Source: Lutraria lutraria (Eukaryota > Mollusca > Bivalvia > Venerida > Mactridae). From it: 64,000 nucleotides of DNA. The stretch spans positions 5,260,993-5,324,992 of the forward strand of contig OZ026836.1 in assembly GCA_964023205.1 (NCBI GenBank). The letters are read 5' to 3'. Of the stretch, positions 24,390 through 36,098 are shown in pieces. The notes under the pieces are model-generated. The model was not told the origin of the DNA and searched no databases. It saw only the letters and a list, made by a program, of their open reading frames with translations. Both the position numbers and the translations under genes were made by a program. Position 1 is the first letter of the stretch. Each line of letters starts with the position of its first letter.

Positions 24390-26528
24390 TACGGAAGCAT
24401 AAATACGCCGCAACATAACGATAAATCCTCTCGTGAAAATAATGGAGGATTTCGTGTAAACAGAAAAAATATCACGAATCCAGATAACATTTTCATGAAA
24501 GAAAAACAACTATGTTAACACAAAAAGTTGCGTGTTAGTGCTTCAAACTGCCACATCATTTTCGCGAAAAGTTGATATCTGTTTTCATGAATTATTTTAC
24601 CATTTCGTGAAACAACAGTCGGCACGCTTCTGAACTACGGAAGCCTACTGGGGCCATTTTAAGTTAGATACTAGTATTAGTACTTAGATCTTATATGTTA
24701 AAACATAGAAGTTAGAACTTATATATTAGAAGTTAGATAGAATCAACGAACAATAATAAAGTTATAGATAAAGTTGTTCAAAGAAATCCATTCCAGAGTG
24801 AACGCTGGTTGCCTTAGCAGCCGAAAGAAAAAAACTTCTTAAAATAAACCAGAAGGCCCAAAGGTTGGATATTTGTTACGAAGGCATAGAGCTTAGTATG
24901 TTTCTTCCGATTGTGCAGGGCTTCATAAATGTCAGAAACCATAACAAACATGATATTAATTCTAGGCAAAGAACAAACGAAAATTCATCATACTATACAC
25001 AAAGCTGAAAAATAAAGCAGTTTGTTTTGAAGACTTGTAAAATAGAACTTATTGGAAGTTGTGAGAAACTGGTACTGGTCCGAAACTGGACTCATACATT
25101 GTACCAGTAGGCATTTCATGTTCTCATCAATACAGACTGTTTAGACTAAATATCATTCTAATAAGATGTTTTTATGTGGGAAGGAGTTGTTGAGGCGAAA
25201 TACATCTTAACGATATTTAAGAGATCAGAGGTCAAAATTCAATATGTCAAGTGTTCTAATGTATTAAGTTCAGAAGTCAATTTGAAAGTTCTAAGCTAAG
25301 ATGTCTAAGTTTCAGTAAAAAAGTGCAGATATCTAAGTTTACTACATTAACCTTTTTATTTGTTTTTTTATACAACATGAGTAAAATTCATTCCATTACA
25401 GATTGTTTGTCCCAACTGACTGGGATTGTCCCATTGTCGCTATGTATATTTTCTAGTGAACGAAAGTAACATACTAAGTTCTAGGCCTTCTGGTTTTCTT
25501 TAATAAAAACGTGTTCTCAAGTTTACAGTCAAATGACCACTGAGGTGGTCAGTTTTGACACAGAAGTCATGATTTGAACAAAATTTGTAGAGATCTCTAG
25601 GCAATGCTGCAATTCATATAAGTATATGCTTTATGCCATTTAGTTTGTTTTATGATTTATTTGAAAATGTCAATGTACAATCGGTCAATTTGATCCAGGC
25701 GGTCGTGATTTGAAACACCCACGCTTTATGCTTTCTAGTTTATTTTAAGGAATGTTTTGAAGTTCAAGTGACCACTGAGGCGATGTCAATTTTACCCTGA
25801 GTGTCATGTGATTTCAATACACTTGATAGAGCTCCACTAGACAATGCTTCATGTCAAATTTCATAGCTCTGGGTTTTTGTTTTATAGACTTTTCTATAGA
25901 AATCTATGTTAAATTAAGTGACCCCTTGAGAGTCTAATTTGACATGGATGTCCTGATTTGATCAAATTTGATAAAGCATCAGATGGTCCTTCATAACAAA
26001 TATCTAAGCTTTAGGCCCTCTGGTTTATTGTAAGAATAATGTTTAAGTTTATTTCTTTCGGCATCTATGGTAACCAGAGTTCTGTCTGGAATAGACTTCT
26101 TTCAACAACTTGTTTCAATAACTTTATTATTGTTCGTTGATCCTATCTAACTTAAAATATACAAGTTCTAACTTCTAAGTTTTAACATATAAGATCTAAG
26201 TACTGTTTAAAATGGCCCCAGTAGGCTACCATAGTTTTCCGATATCTATTTTTAGATAACTGGTTTCATGAAAAGATTTATCTTGTTTCATGAATTTATT
26301 TTCATGAAAAACTATAATTTTCGCGAAACCTTTCATGAAAACTGATGGTATGTGATGGCAATGCAAAGCACTAACTAGCATTTTTTTCGCGTTACGATAA
26401 TTAACTATCTTTCATGATATTTCTTATTTTTCTTGTTTCCTCATAATTTAATGTGAAATCTTCCATTATTTTCACGAAAGTTTTCATGAAAATTTATCGT
26501 TATGTGGTGGCGTATATATGCTTCCGTA
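24390..26528. mobile_element. Foldback element with about 500-bp inverted arms
   Basis: The left arm (24390 to about 24890) begins TACGGAAGCATAAATACGCC. The right arm (about 25990-26528) is its diverged reverse complement, ending GGCGTATATATGCTTCCGTA. Matching blocks recur along both arms ('ataacgataaat', 'gcctactggggccatttta', 'cttagatcttatatg', 'aataaaccaga'). GTAAA beside each end may be a 5-bp target duplication, but this is tentative. The middle holds diverged tandem units ('gaccactgagg', 'tctggtt'). There is no transposase ORF, so it is non-autonomous. Both arms carry many TTTCATGAAA/TTTCGCGAAA palindromes. Confidence 0.8.
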
Positions 26529-27210
26529 GTAAACACATTTCTATATCTTGACATTGTTAAAATGCTTTTTATTCTCTGAAACACATTTCTGTCTATTGCT
26601 ATTGATAAAAAGTAAACTTTTATGTTTTTCTCTGTAAACACATTCTGATTTGATTATCATTTATATGTTTTTACATGTTTTCACATCATCTGACTTGATA
26701 ACATGTAATATGCTTTCATCAGTTGCACATATATTTTGTTATTACTATGTATTATGTATACATTGCCTTATAAATATTGTGTTATGTTATATTGATATGA
26801 CAATAAAAGTACGACGCAGCTTAAAATCACGGAACGCCCAACCCGGACAAGACATTAATTTGTCCTTTATATATGTTTAGTATGGATCAGTGATGTTCTC
26901 TTACATTTCATCTCCACATTTCATTGTTTCCGTTATCAAAATAAAAACGTACATCTACGAAACCGCAACACTTGCATTATGTTGATTTGCCAAGAAAACG
27001 ATTACATTATTTAAGTTTTAATATTAGAAACTGATTTTAAAGATCGATTTATTTGATTCTTTGGTATCAGAAAATCTAAGATTTGGTAAATATTGGAAAC
27101 ATTGTCTTTGGACAATTTCACGATATTAATATTGCTTCAATGAAGTCCCTCTTTTTGCAAATCCGCTATTGATACTGTGTTACGTCTCTTCATTTTGGTC
27201 ATGGGCCGCA
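26529..27210. other. Gene-free stretch
   Basis: No supportable gene. The frame 26650-26880 has no motif or partner exon. Confidence 0.4.
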
Positions 27211-27275
27211 GCCGTGATCCAGTAGTTAGGTGGATTTGAAACCCGGCGATCCGGGTTCGATTCCCGGTCGCGGCA
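27211..27275 (+). repeat. tRNA-like sequence without anticodon arm
   Basis: A perfect 7-bp acceptor stem (GCCGTGA with TCGCGGC, one G-T pair), then a D-arm-like segment with an A box (tgatccagtagttagg), and a perfect T arm (ccggg-ttcgatt-cccgg). The total is only 65 nt, and the central part cannot form an anticodon stem-loop. It is therefore more likely a tRNA-derived SINE head or a tRNA pseudogene than a working tRNA. The following 100 bp could be the SINE body. Confidence 0.65.
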
Positions 27276-27289
27276 GGTCATATGTACCC

Positions 27290-29530
27290 TTCCATGAAAA
27301 TTAAAACATAATTTCGATATCCCTCCGTATATGCAGAAGTCCTTGTAGAACTGGTTAGAATATAGTATAGGAAAACTTGTTAGGTGAATTGGCAGACGCA
27401 TGTAACTAATAAATTGTGTTGAAAAACTGCATCAAACTCAAATAAACAATCATTTTGGTCCTGTCAAGAGAAGGGTAGAACTGTCAACTGATTTTTAGTG
27501 ACGAATTTATTATGTTTGTGATGCATTTTTATTTATTTGGTCTATTTGAATTGTACATTATAAACAGTTAATACATTGACTAGTTTTGAAAGCCCCTCTC
27601 CATCAATTTATCGGAAGTGAAATAATTACAAACTTATGGAGCAACGTATTTTCAATTCAACTGCTTATCTAGTTTTCGTCTAATATTAGATATTTTGATA
27701 TAAAATTGAAGGTACAGTATTAAAATTACTTTTAAATCGTGTATTTCAGAAATAGTTCCCGAGCAAAACCAACTACACCAGTGTTCATTTTCTACGTTCG
27801 TATTAGTTTATGTGCCTGCATTTAGGTGTTACGGTAATAGTTGCTTATGAAATTTTATGCTAAGATTGAGAACATGTCAACTTGTATCACATGATTTTTA
27901 TGCGGTTGCCCACGACATAAAGCTCATGCATTAAATGAATGTTTGCATGTAAAAATATTTGATTAATGATACGTCGAAGCAAAACATCACTCAACGAAAA
28001 AAAACTAACGATTATTTAACAGTGTGCATACAACAAAACTACACCTCTACAAAAATATAGTATATGATAATAATTTACATCGGATTTTGGGATGATTTCA
28101 CCCGAAAAGCCAGTCTTCATTTCATTGCAAAAGATGTAAAATATGGATATATTGAGGGAATCACTCGTTTCTCGTAGAATAACTTTAATCTATAGCATAT
28201 ACGTATACTGATATAATGTGAACAATCGAACAGCAACCTCTCTTATTCCTTATAACCAATCTAATGTAATGTCCCGATGATAATCACTCTAACGATTCCC
28301 TTGTTAGATATTCTGTAAATTACACGGAGACGTTTTTGCACTGACGGCAATTAAGTATTTAATTATATACCCATCAGAAAAAGAGAGAACGAAGGGCCTA
28401 ATTGGGTCAGCCAGTACAATCGTATTTCGATTTAGATTCAATTAATGAGGCACCAAGAAGAGGAGAATGTCTTGTTGTAAACGGTGTTTGTGTCAGTAAG
28501 AATGTAGAGTAAACATAGGTATCGTATTAGAGAAATCTATATCCATAGCTCCAGATAATTATTTGACAATAAAGAACTGTTTTAGTTTTTAAAGATATCA
28601 TTGTCTGTTTTTGGCGTTCAACATCAGAAATATCGTTGTGCTAATGCGAACAAAAAAAGAAGATATTTATCAAGACTTGGTACAATTTTACTTGATAACG
28701 TAAAATTAAAGCTAGTCATGTGTAAGCGTGTGAGTACAGACTAAACTGTGCAATCGGCCACCACTGAATAAAGGCCATCTATAAAACAAAAGTCGTTATA
28801 AAAAATGTTGGTTATTCGGAACAAAATGACCTCAGAATGAAGACCATCTGTCAATTAAGGCCATACTTTGTCTTTCATAAGCTGATCATTTTCAAAGGTT
28901 CGACTTTATATGAAAATGTGAAAAAGTTGATTAAGTTTAAGTCACACTCGTCTCATTCGTCTCACACAATTTGCAGAACTTCCAGTTTTTTTATCCAATC
29001 AAAACTGAGATTAAACTAAACTGAAAGTCTCTCGATTAGATTATCGGAATTGTTTGAATCAAGCGCATCCAACATGGCGCCCAGTTAACTCCGATTTAAG
29101 TATGGTTTATTACTGCGTGGTAATCTTTCTATGATTATTACAGATCAAGAAAAACTGAAATGAGCAAAATAAATTCGATTGTTGTGAATTGTTCTGATAA
29201 TTTACGTGTGTGCCCAGATTTTGCGATCTTGTTATGGATTTAAATGACAGACAAAAAGTGCAAAAAACAACAACAACAATGCAGAACAGTATTTTAAATA
29301 GATTTAATTCACCGTTTCATGTGACACAATGTATCAAAGTTGTCGTCTGCATGCTTTATCTAAATGGTGGTATACAACCAGCGTTTTTAACTGTGGTGAC
29401 AAATCCATGCCAGTAAACTGTAGCCCAACAAAATCTGATCTAAAATATATAGAATAAATTCATAATGGCAGAAGTATAACTGTGTTTTTTTATAAATTTG
29501 TTTCAATCTTTATTTGTTGTTTATATATCG
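27290..29530. other. Gene-free stretch
   Basis: No credible gene. Around 28735-28860 the sequence ('gaataaaggcca', 'aagaccatctgtcaattaaggcc') resembles a small repeat also found at about 11480-11580 and 17660-17760. Confidence 0.4.
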
Positions 29531-29534
29531 ATTC

Positions 29535-29670
29535 ATTCAGTGCATCTCGCAAATCTAAAGCTACATTCGGTGCATCTCGGATATTTCCGTATCCCATATG
29601 TTGCTTCATTTGGCGCATCTCGGATATTTACGCATCCCATATATTGCTTCATTCGGCGCATCTGGGCTGC
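29535..29670 (+). repeat. Short tandem repeat, about 45-bp unit
   Basis: About three diverged copies of a unit containing 'ggtgcatctcggatatttccg' and 'tatcccatatgttgcttcatt'. Two overlapping open frames here are by-products of the repeat. Confidence 0.7.
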
Positions 29671-29909
29671 TGCCGTACCCTCTACTAACATCGTCTGTTA
29701 GTTTGATTGGCGTCAGTGCCATATATTAGTATTGCGGCTGCCGATTCACTACTAAGAAAATTTTATCGTTTGTAGTAAGCCAATGACAGTTATAACGTTT
29801 TAATTTGCAGAAATATGCTCCAAGCAGTGTGATACTTTTGCTTTCTACAGCAAACAGTGCACAACAAAACAATTTGTAACAACAACAACACAAAAACATG
29901 ACAGGCCTT

Positions 29910-30805
29910 TTAATGGAGGCCGGTATATCTATCAGTTTTACATCCAGGAAATTCTAAATAGTTCCCATGTCGGCATACCAGGTACATCCGATATTTGACT
30001 GAATCTGTACAGGTGTGTACAGAATATTGTCCATCGCACAAATACCATGGCACCGACTTCTAGCAGGATACTTAAAACGCTAATATCAGCATTTCCTTTA
30101 CGGGCTCGTGTAAAATAATGTTTTTGATTGGCACCTCGGGCACTGACCTATTTAACTTAGCTGGAGATAATTAATCTATCAAATAAAACAATTTTAGGTA
30201 GGTACTTACACCGATGACATCCCGAAAATTCGCCTTAAATGTCACTTTATATGCCCTTACGCCACCGGGAAATACCTGAAGTAAGAAAAGCCATCTTTAT
30301 TAATCAAAATATAAAACTTAAATCTATGCGGACATGTAATCACAGCACAGCAGAATGGGATTACTTGTTTTTTGATGAATGATTATAACAACAATAGATA
30401 ATACAGATCATTTAAAGGAAAAAATCAAATGGTTGATTGATGTTTAATATAAAAATATATAAATATCCCTGTTTTCGGATAGCCTTGAAATATAATTGTT
30501 TTAGTTTTCGTTTAACATAAAGTGAAATTAAACACACATAGAGTTTCATTGAGATGAACAAGTTTGTTATACAATACTAATTATATAACATATACAAACG
30601 AATTATCAAAACAATAAAAAGTATTTACATTCTCAAACGCTGTAATTCCGTGTACAATAATTCCTCCCAGATGAAGAGCAGCGTCTGACATTGACCCGAT
30701 TACCCTCTTTTGATTAAGGGGTACTGGTCTCCATATTGCATGTGTAGGCACAACAAGGATCGAGCACAGAATTATCAACACTCCAGTCTTTGCTCGGCTA
30801 ACCAT
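29910..30805 (-). CDS. Gene D: secreted three-exon cystatin-fold-like protein (130 aa)
   Basis: Exons on the minus strand are 30805-30629, 30275-30210 and 30059-29910 (59, 22 and 49 codons plus stop); both introns are phase 0, with donors GTAAAT and GTAAGT. Residues 1-23 (MVSRAKTGVLIILCSILVVP..) are a signal peptide. The helix segment is QKRVIGSMSDAALHLGG, followed by VHGITAF, closely matching gene F (RRVIGSMTSAAEHLGG..VHGITAY). Exon 2 (RAYKVTFKANF) aligns with gene F's VYKVKFFARF. Exon 3 has WYLCDG..VC with 20 residues between, plus two further cysteines, so an extra disulfide is possible. Exon 3 is the least certain because its acceptor (ctgctag) has a weak pyrimidine tract. Function unknown. 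Confidence 0.75.
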
Positions 30806-31630
30806 GTTTCAATTGATGGTGTTGTGAATAAAGTGGTACAATTTGTCCAAGATGTGAACTTGAAATGAAATATAATGATTTGTGTTTCAAATACTTATCA
30901 AGTTAAACGACAGAAACAACTTAGCAAGTAAAGTAATGCTTCGATGCGTAAATGAATGTTATTTATTTATGTTGCGCCGAAGTCATTATGTATTTGTAAA
31001 CATAAATTATTTTGTACGATTTGTACACCTTTGTGCTGAGACTCACGTATACAGTCTATCCTTTTGTGTGGCATTTTTTGGTTGGTTGAAAGCTTAAATA
31101 TATCCTTTGCACACGAAATACAAAACTACGCCATGATTAAAAGCAATGTTTTCCTTAATTTTGTTTTAAATAAGTTTTCGTGTTAAGATGTTTTTTTTTC
31201 TAATACGTAGTATCATTTCTGTTACTAGATTTTAATAACATACCGTATTAGTAATTTTCTGGTAAAATAAGTACATATTAAACCATGTAATTGCCAATCT
31301 CTGTCTATTATTTGCTTAAACTACAATCGGTTAAATTCTAATAGAGTATTTGTGATTGTGACTTTGGAGGACTGAACTGTCACATGTCTTTCTAACAGTA
31401 ATGATATAAGCGAGTTTCTATTGGAAAGAGCTGGATGCAATGCAAAATTTTAACATATTATCTGTTCCTACGTTAATCCAAGCGAAAGCCGAACTTACAT
31501 TGAATATTGCCTTTGATTGAAACCTATAATAAACGGCTTCTTACTGACAATGTATCACAACGTAAAATGAATTTATCTAACCGAGTACAGTTCATAAATC
31601 AATTTACCAAATTTTTGTGTGTTTTTAGAA
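30806..31630. other. Upstream region of gene D and gene-free stretch
   Basis: An AT-rich TATA-like sequence (attatattt, minus strand) lies about 60 bp before the gene D start codon; it is weak. No other gene seen. Confidence 0.35.
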
Positions 31631-31631
31631 A

Positions 31632-32283
31632 TTTTTGTGATCAGTCTTCGTCCAGCGTCCGGCGTCGTGCGGTATGCGTCGTCAAACTTTACCTTGTGAA
31701 CACACTAGGGGCCACTTTTAGCTCAATTTTCGCAAAACTGGGTCGGAATGTTAATATCGACACAATCTCGGACGAGTTCGATATTGGGCCATTTGGGGTC
31801 AAACGCTAGGTCAACAGGGCCAAATAAGGGAAAACCTTGTGAACACGTTGGAAATCACTGTTTTGATTGGATCTTCATGAAACTTTTGTCAGAATGTTTA
31901 TTTCAATGATATGTAGGTCAAGTTTGATAATGGTTCATCTGCGGAAAACCTTATTTACCTTATTAACTGTAGATGTCAAAATTTTATTGTATCTTCTCCA
32001 AACCTTGTAAGAATGTTTGTCTTAATATTATGTAAGACAAATTCAAACACGGGTCATCTGGGGTCAAAAACTAGGTCACGATGTCAAATCTTAGGAAAAC
32101 CTTGTCTTTGCTGTAGTTTTCATGGTTTTGATTGGATCTTCACCAAACCTTGTCAGACTGTTTGTCTTATTGATATGTAGGACAAGTTCTAACATGGGTC
32201 AACTGGGGTCAAAAACTAGGTTTTAATGAGTGAACAGTAATTTTCATGTGAGCGATATAGGGCCATCTTGGCCCTCTTGTTTT
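31632..32283 (+). repeat. Hairpin-tail repeat with a different body
   Basis: Ends in gggccatcttggccctcttg, almost the same tail as the repeats ending at 2231 and 5965. Its body is different: about three diverged units of roughly 140 bp with 'ttgattggatcttcatgaaac' and 'gggtcatctggggtcaaaaac'. The open frame at 31507-31809 runs into it and is not considered a gene. Confidence 0.75.
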
Positions 32284-35200
32284 TATTTTTTATTTTTTTT
32301 AAATTATGATTACTGACTGGACACAAATTGTTACTGACATATTGGGGGGATATGAGGCCAGCATGTGACCCGGCTCAACCAATCAACAGCAAGTATTCTG
32401 TACGAGATATGAAACAGCTCTTTGCTGAGATGTGTCTTTAATATACACACACAAAAAAAGTCTTACCATTGTTTACCATCTAACACTCCCATGATTGCTT
32501 CTTTTTTATGTCACAATTTCTAAAATGATCAGCATACAAACGCAATTCATTGGCACTTTTTTGGCAAATACAATGTATTTACGGTAGGTGTTTTTCCGAT
32601 TATTTAAAGACAATGAACAACTCAATGCGCCCAATTTATACAATTTTTAGTCATTTCCTGGACACTTATTGAATTTCCTCGACATATTAGTTTCTTATTT
32701 GAAGTAATGAAGCTTACTGGCGTTTGAATAAAATCTATCGATTCTTCAATTATTTTATCTTTGTGGTTGACGCTCGGGCAAAAATGAAGTCATGTTAAAA
32801 GGCATTGTTATTCTGTACAAAATGTTCTCTCTTCGGAATGTTCAAATTATCTGATGGAAAAAGTAACCAACATTATAATGTGTGAATTAACCTTGAACTG
32901 AACAATTACCGTTTTCTTCTGTGGGAGTTATTGTACTATAATTTGATAAAAAAAGACAATACTTCATGATGACACAGCAAAAATGGTCAACATATCAATT
33001 ATGAAATGCAGTCAAGTATATAACTTAAAATGAATAATGTTGCTGTCGACAAAAACCACTGAAAATTTGATAAGGATCACTCATTCAATGTTTGAAAAGT
33101 CCGTACGTACAAATGCATTTTTTGTATATAATATTTAAATATGCTTCAATGTACGTATATCATTTGTTTCATCTCTTTGCAACAACATACGATGTTTGTA
33201 TGTTCAAATTTTAATCTAATCCAATCAACAGTATTAAAATTATGGAACAATCACACCAAGCAATATCACAAGTGATCCTTTTGAGTAGTATATCTATATA
33301 GCATTTTAAGCCAAATGTTTGAATATACAACACAATAAATGAACTATGCCTGAAGAAAAGCGCTATCTTAATTTGCAAATATAATAATTGGTATAAAAAA
33401 CATGTACAGAACTAATTGGTTAAAACAATATACTATGTCCTGCTATGATTAAAATGTAACTACTATATATTACTGAGTGATCGTTAAATATAACTGTGAT
33501 ACTAAATTTATAAAATGAAGCCATTTAACTGTGTACCTTCAAGCAAATGCAAAATGCTTGTAATCAAAAGATACATGCTTACAGGTTGAACATTGACTGT
33601 TGTTTACTACTAAAGGGATTTTTACTTTTTTTCTCTTTATTCCTAAAGTCAAATTATTAATTTACAAAAAAAATATGAATCTCTATAGACTGAATATTGT
33701 TATCAGTAACTTATTGACATTAACACGTCGTAGAATGATAATGCTTTTCTGTACAAAAAAATGATAAGTCGACTGATTGACCCTGTCTGAAACGAGATTC
33801 CTATGTGTTTGTGGCGAATTGAACTCATATCGTACTATTCCCTTTACGATACCAAATCTTCATACATATGGACAATGTAGTTATATGTAAATATCGTAAA
33901 TAATTAATGTTTGTTGATTTATTACTCTGCCGAACAGTCGCCACGGAATAATATAAAGATAATTTTTCATTCTTTACGTTTATGTTAATGCCTTTCTGGA
34001 AATTGTATCATTTATATGAACAGAATATAAGATTTATGATATTGTCTCGATATGAACAAGGATGTGGTAAACAGTACACGTATTGAAAAAATGAACATTC
34101 TATTTTGTTCCGTAATTCTTCGTAATAGTAAAATGTGTTTGTATGTACTTCATATATTCTCAGACTCATACCATATAAACTTATTACTGTGAAAAAGCAT
34201 GGTTTATATAAAAATAAGTATAAGAACAGAACAATATATTGCATGTATATTGTGTATTGCGCATACCACAGTTACGTTCACATGGGCGGGGTACGTAATA
34301 AATGCTCCTATGTCATCTAATGGTAAACCCTGTTGTCCTGCACTTTGTCAGTAACTGTCTAAGTCTTTCTTGGTGTGTGTTTTTTAGGAAACTTCCTTGA
34401 AGCTTTGGCTCAAAAGTAATTGGTTCTTTAGGTCAAGCGGCGGTGACCAGAGCTCAGGTACATACGAGCTCGTGTCTAGCATTAACTTGAACTGTTCAAA
34501 CCACTGCCATTCAAGTGTTATATTGTACACTACTATGATCTCTGTTTGTAACATTTATCAAGTAACATTCTATATTGATATCATTTATTTCATATTTTAC
34601 ACCCGTCTGATGGCTTAGGCGATTTTGTCTTGGACGATCGGCTTCCAAGTATTACAAAAATATTGTTACTATCATGTAATCGTATGAGCATTGGCATTGG
34701 TGCCTCGATTTAAAATTGTTTCGGTTTATGATGTGGCATCCGAATATACACTGTGTTACCAGGTGACAACCCATTGCAGACGTGCAACGGTAATATGTTG
34801 ATATGTGTTTATTATTTGTATAATTGTCCAGTTGTTTACTTTTTTACAATGAGCTCTGAATATCAAAAGTAAACTCACGGTGGCAAATAAATGTATATAT
34901 ATTAACTCTTATATAATACGGAATGTTACGATTTAAAAGTGATTTCGATTATCAATCATAGAAAATATTTGAATTGTCAAAAAGTATTCACTTGAAGTAT
35001 AATTATGATTATTTTAGTTTATTCATTGGATAACTAGTAGTTACTACTGTCACATTCTAGTCTTGGGCATACAAGAATATGGAATCAAATCATTATGTTG
35101 CCTGCTGCTCTTTGGCATATTGTTACACACAGTTGAAAATGTTCCATTGCCTTTTCGGATTTGTTATGTGATGTAAATGTAGGCATGCGGGGGGCCATGA

Positions 35201-35470
35201 TGTACGGCGAGCTTCTCGTCAATCCACTTCATGCTGATGGTAAGGTAGGATTTCAGTTTTTTTACAAATATCATTGTTCACTTAAGAAATTATTCGTTAT
35301 GCTCATTTCCTTAAGAACACAGTCCTGAGTGACTAACGCTAAAGTTATTAATGAAATAACACAAATGTATTCTTTTTTTTTTTAAATTTTACGCCCCTTT
35401 TCAACTGTCAGTGTCATATGTCGCTTGTCGAACTCTTTGTTTATGTTTCAACGTGAGTTGTTATGTCTTC
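32284..35470. other. Gene-free stretch
   Basis: About 3 kb of AT-rich DNA with no supportable gene or named repeat. Opposing frames at 34008-34244 and 34135-34320 overlap and have no motif. Confidence 0.4.
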
Positions 35471-35472
35471 TA

Positions 35473-35965
35473 TCAATTTGTTGAAATATAACTGTAACAA
35501 TATTCTGTAGTCTTGTAAATAAAAGTTTAATTTGTTGAAATATAACTGAAACAATATTTTGTAGATTTGTAAATAAAAGTTTAATTTGTTGAAATATAAC
35601 TGAAACATTATTTTGTAGTCTTGTAAATAAAAGTTTAATTTGTTGAAATATAATTGAAACAATATTTTGTAGATTTGTATATAAAAGTTTAATTTGTTGA
35701 AAAATAACTGTAACAATATTTTGTAGTCTTGTAAATAAAAGTTTAATTTGTTGAAATATAACTGAAACATTATTTTGTAGTCTTGCAAATAAAAGTTTAA
35801 TTTGTTGAAATATAATTGAAACAATATTTTTTAGATTTGTATATAAAAGTTTAATTTGTTGAAAAATAACTGTAACAATATTTTGCAGATTTGTAAATAA
35901 AAGTTAAATTTGTTGAAATATAACTGTAACAATATTTTGTAGTCTTGTAAATAAAAGTTAAATTA
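35473..35965 (+). repeat. 54-bp tandem satellite, about nine copies
   Basis: The unit contains 'aatttgttgaaatataactg', then 'acaatattttgtag' and 'ttgtaaataaaagttt'. Since 54 is divisible by three, the reverse strand carries an accidental 127-codon frame of 18-residue repeats (LYFNKLNFYLQ). Variants (agattt/agtctt, ata/aaa) alternate in a partly ordered way. It abuts the left end of the old retroelement at about 36009. Confidence 0.9.
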
Positions 35966-36008
35966 AATGAATGCAAGCAAGTATATATGCATATAAACAG
36001 TACCAAAT

Positions 36009-36098
36009 GGAGGACAATATCAATTATAAAATGTCAAAGATAAAATACAAATGTACAAGAACTTACCGAATAGAAACCTTTGACAGAAAATGAAGATA
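36009..36098 (-). repeat. Left flanking direct repeat of the old retroelement (LTR remnant?)
   Basis: About 90 bp matching 42800-42885 ('ggacaatatcaatta.aaaat', 'ataaaatacaaatgtacaag', 'acagaaaatgaaga'). Same orientation at both ends of a degenerate Ty3/gypsy element suggests LTR remnants. Similarity stops after about 90 bp, so LTR length is unknown. Confidence 0.5.

Noticed and set aside
27211..27275. Functional tRNA gene
   Set aside because: Only 65 nt, and no anticodon stem-loop can be drawn.
27180..27401. 73-codon minus-strand frame (CRDRESNPDRRVSNPP)
   Set aside because: It is the reverse translation of the tRNA-like T arm and flank, a common artefact.
31507..31809. 100-codon frame
   Set aside because: Its second half is the repeat ending in the gggccatcttggccc hairpin.
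35441..35824. 127-codon minus-strand frame with 18-residue repeats
   Set aside because: It is the 54-bp satellite read in a frame kept open by its period. No start context, signal or other evidence of a protein.
35473..35965. Possible CRISPR-like array
   Set aside because: The repeats are directly contiguous with no unique spacers, and the DNA is animal.
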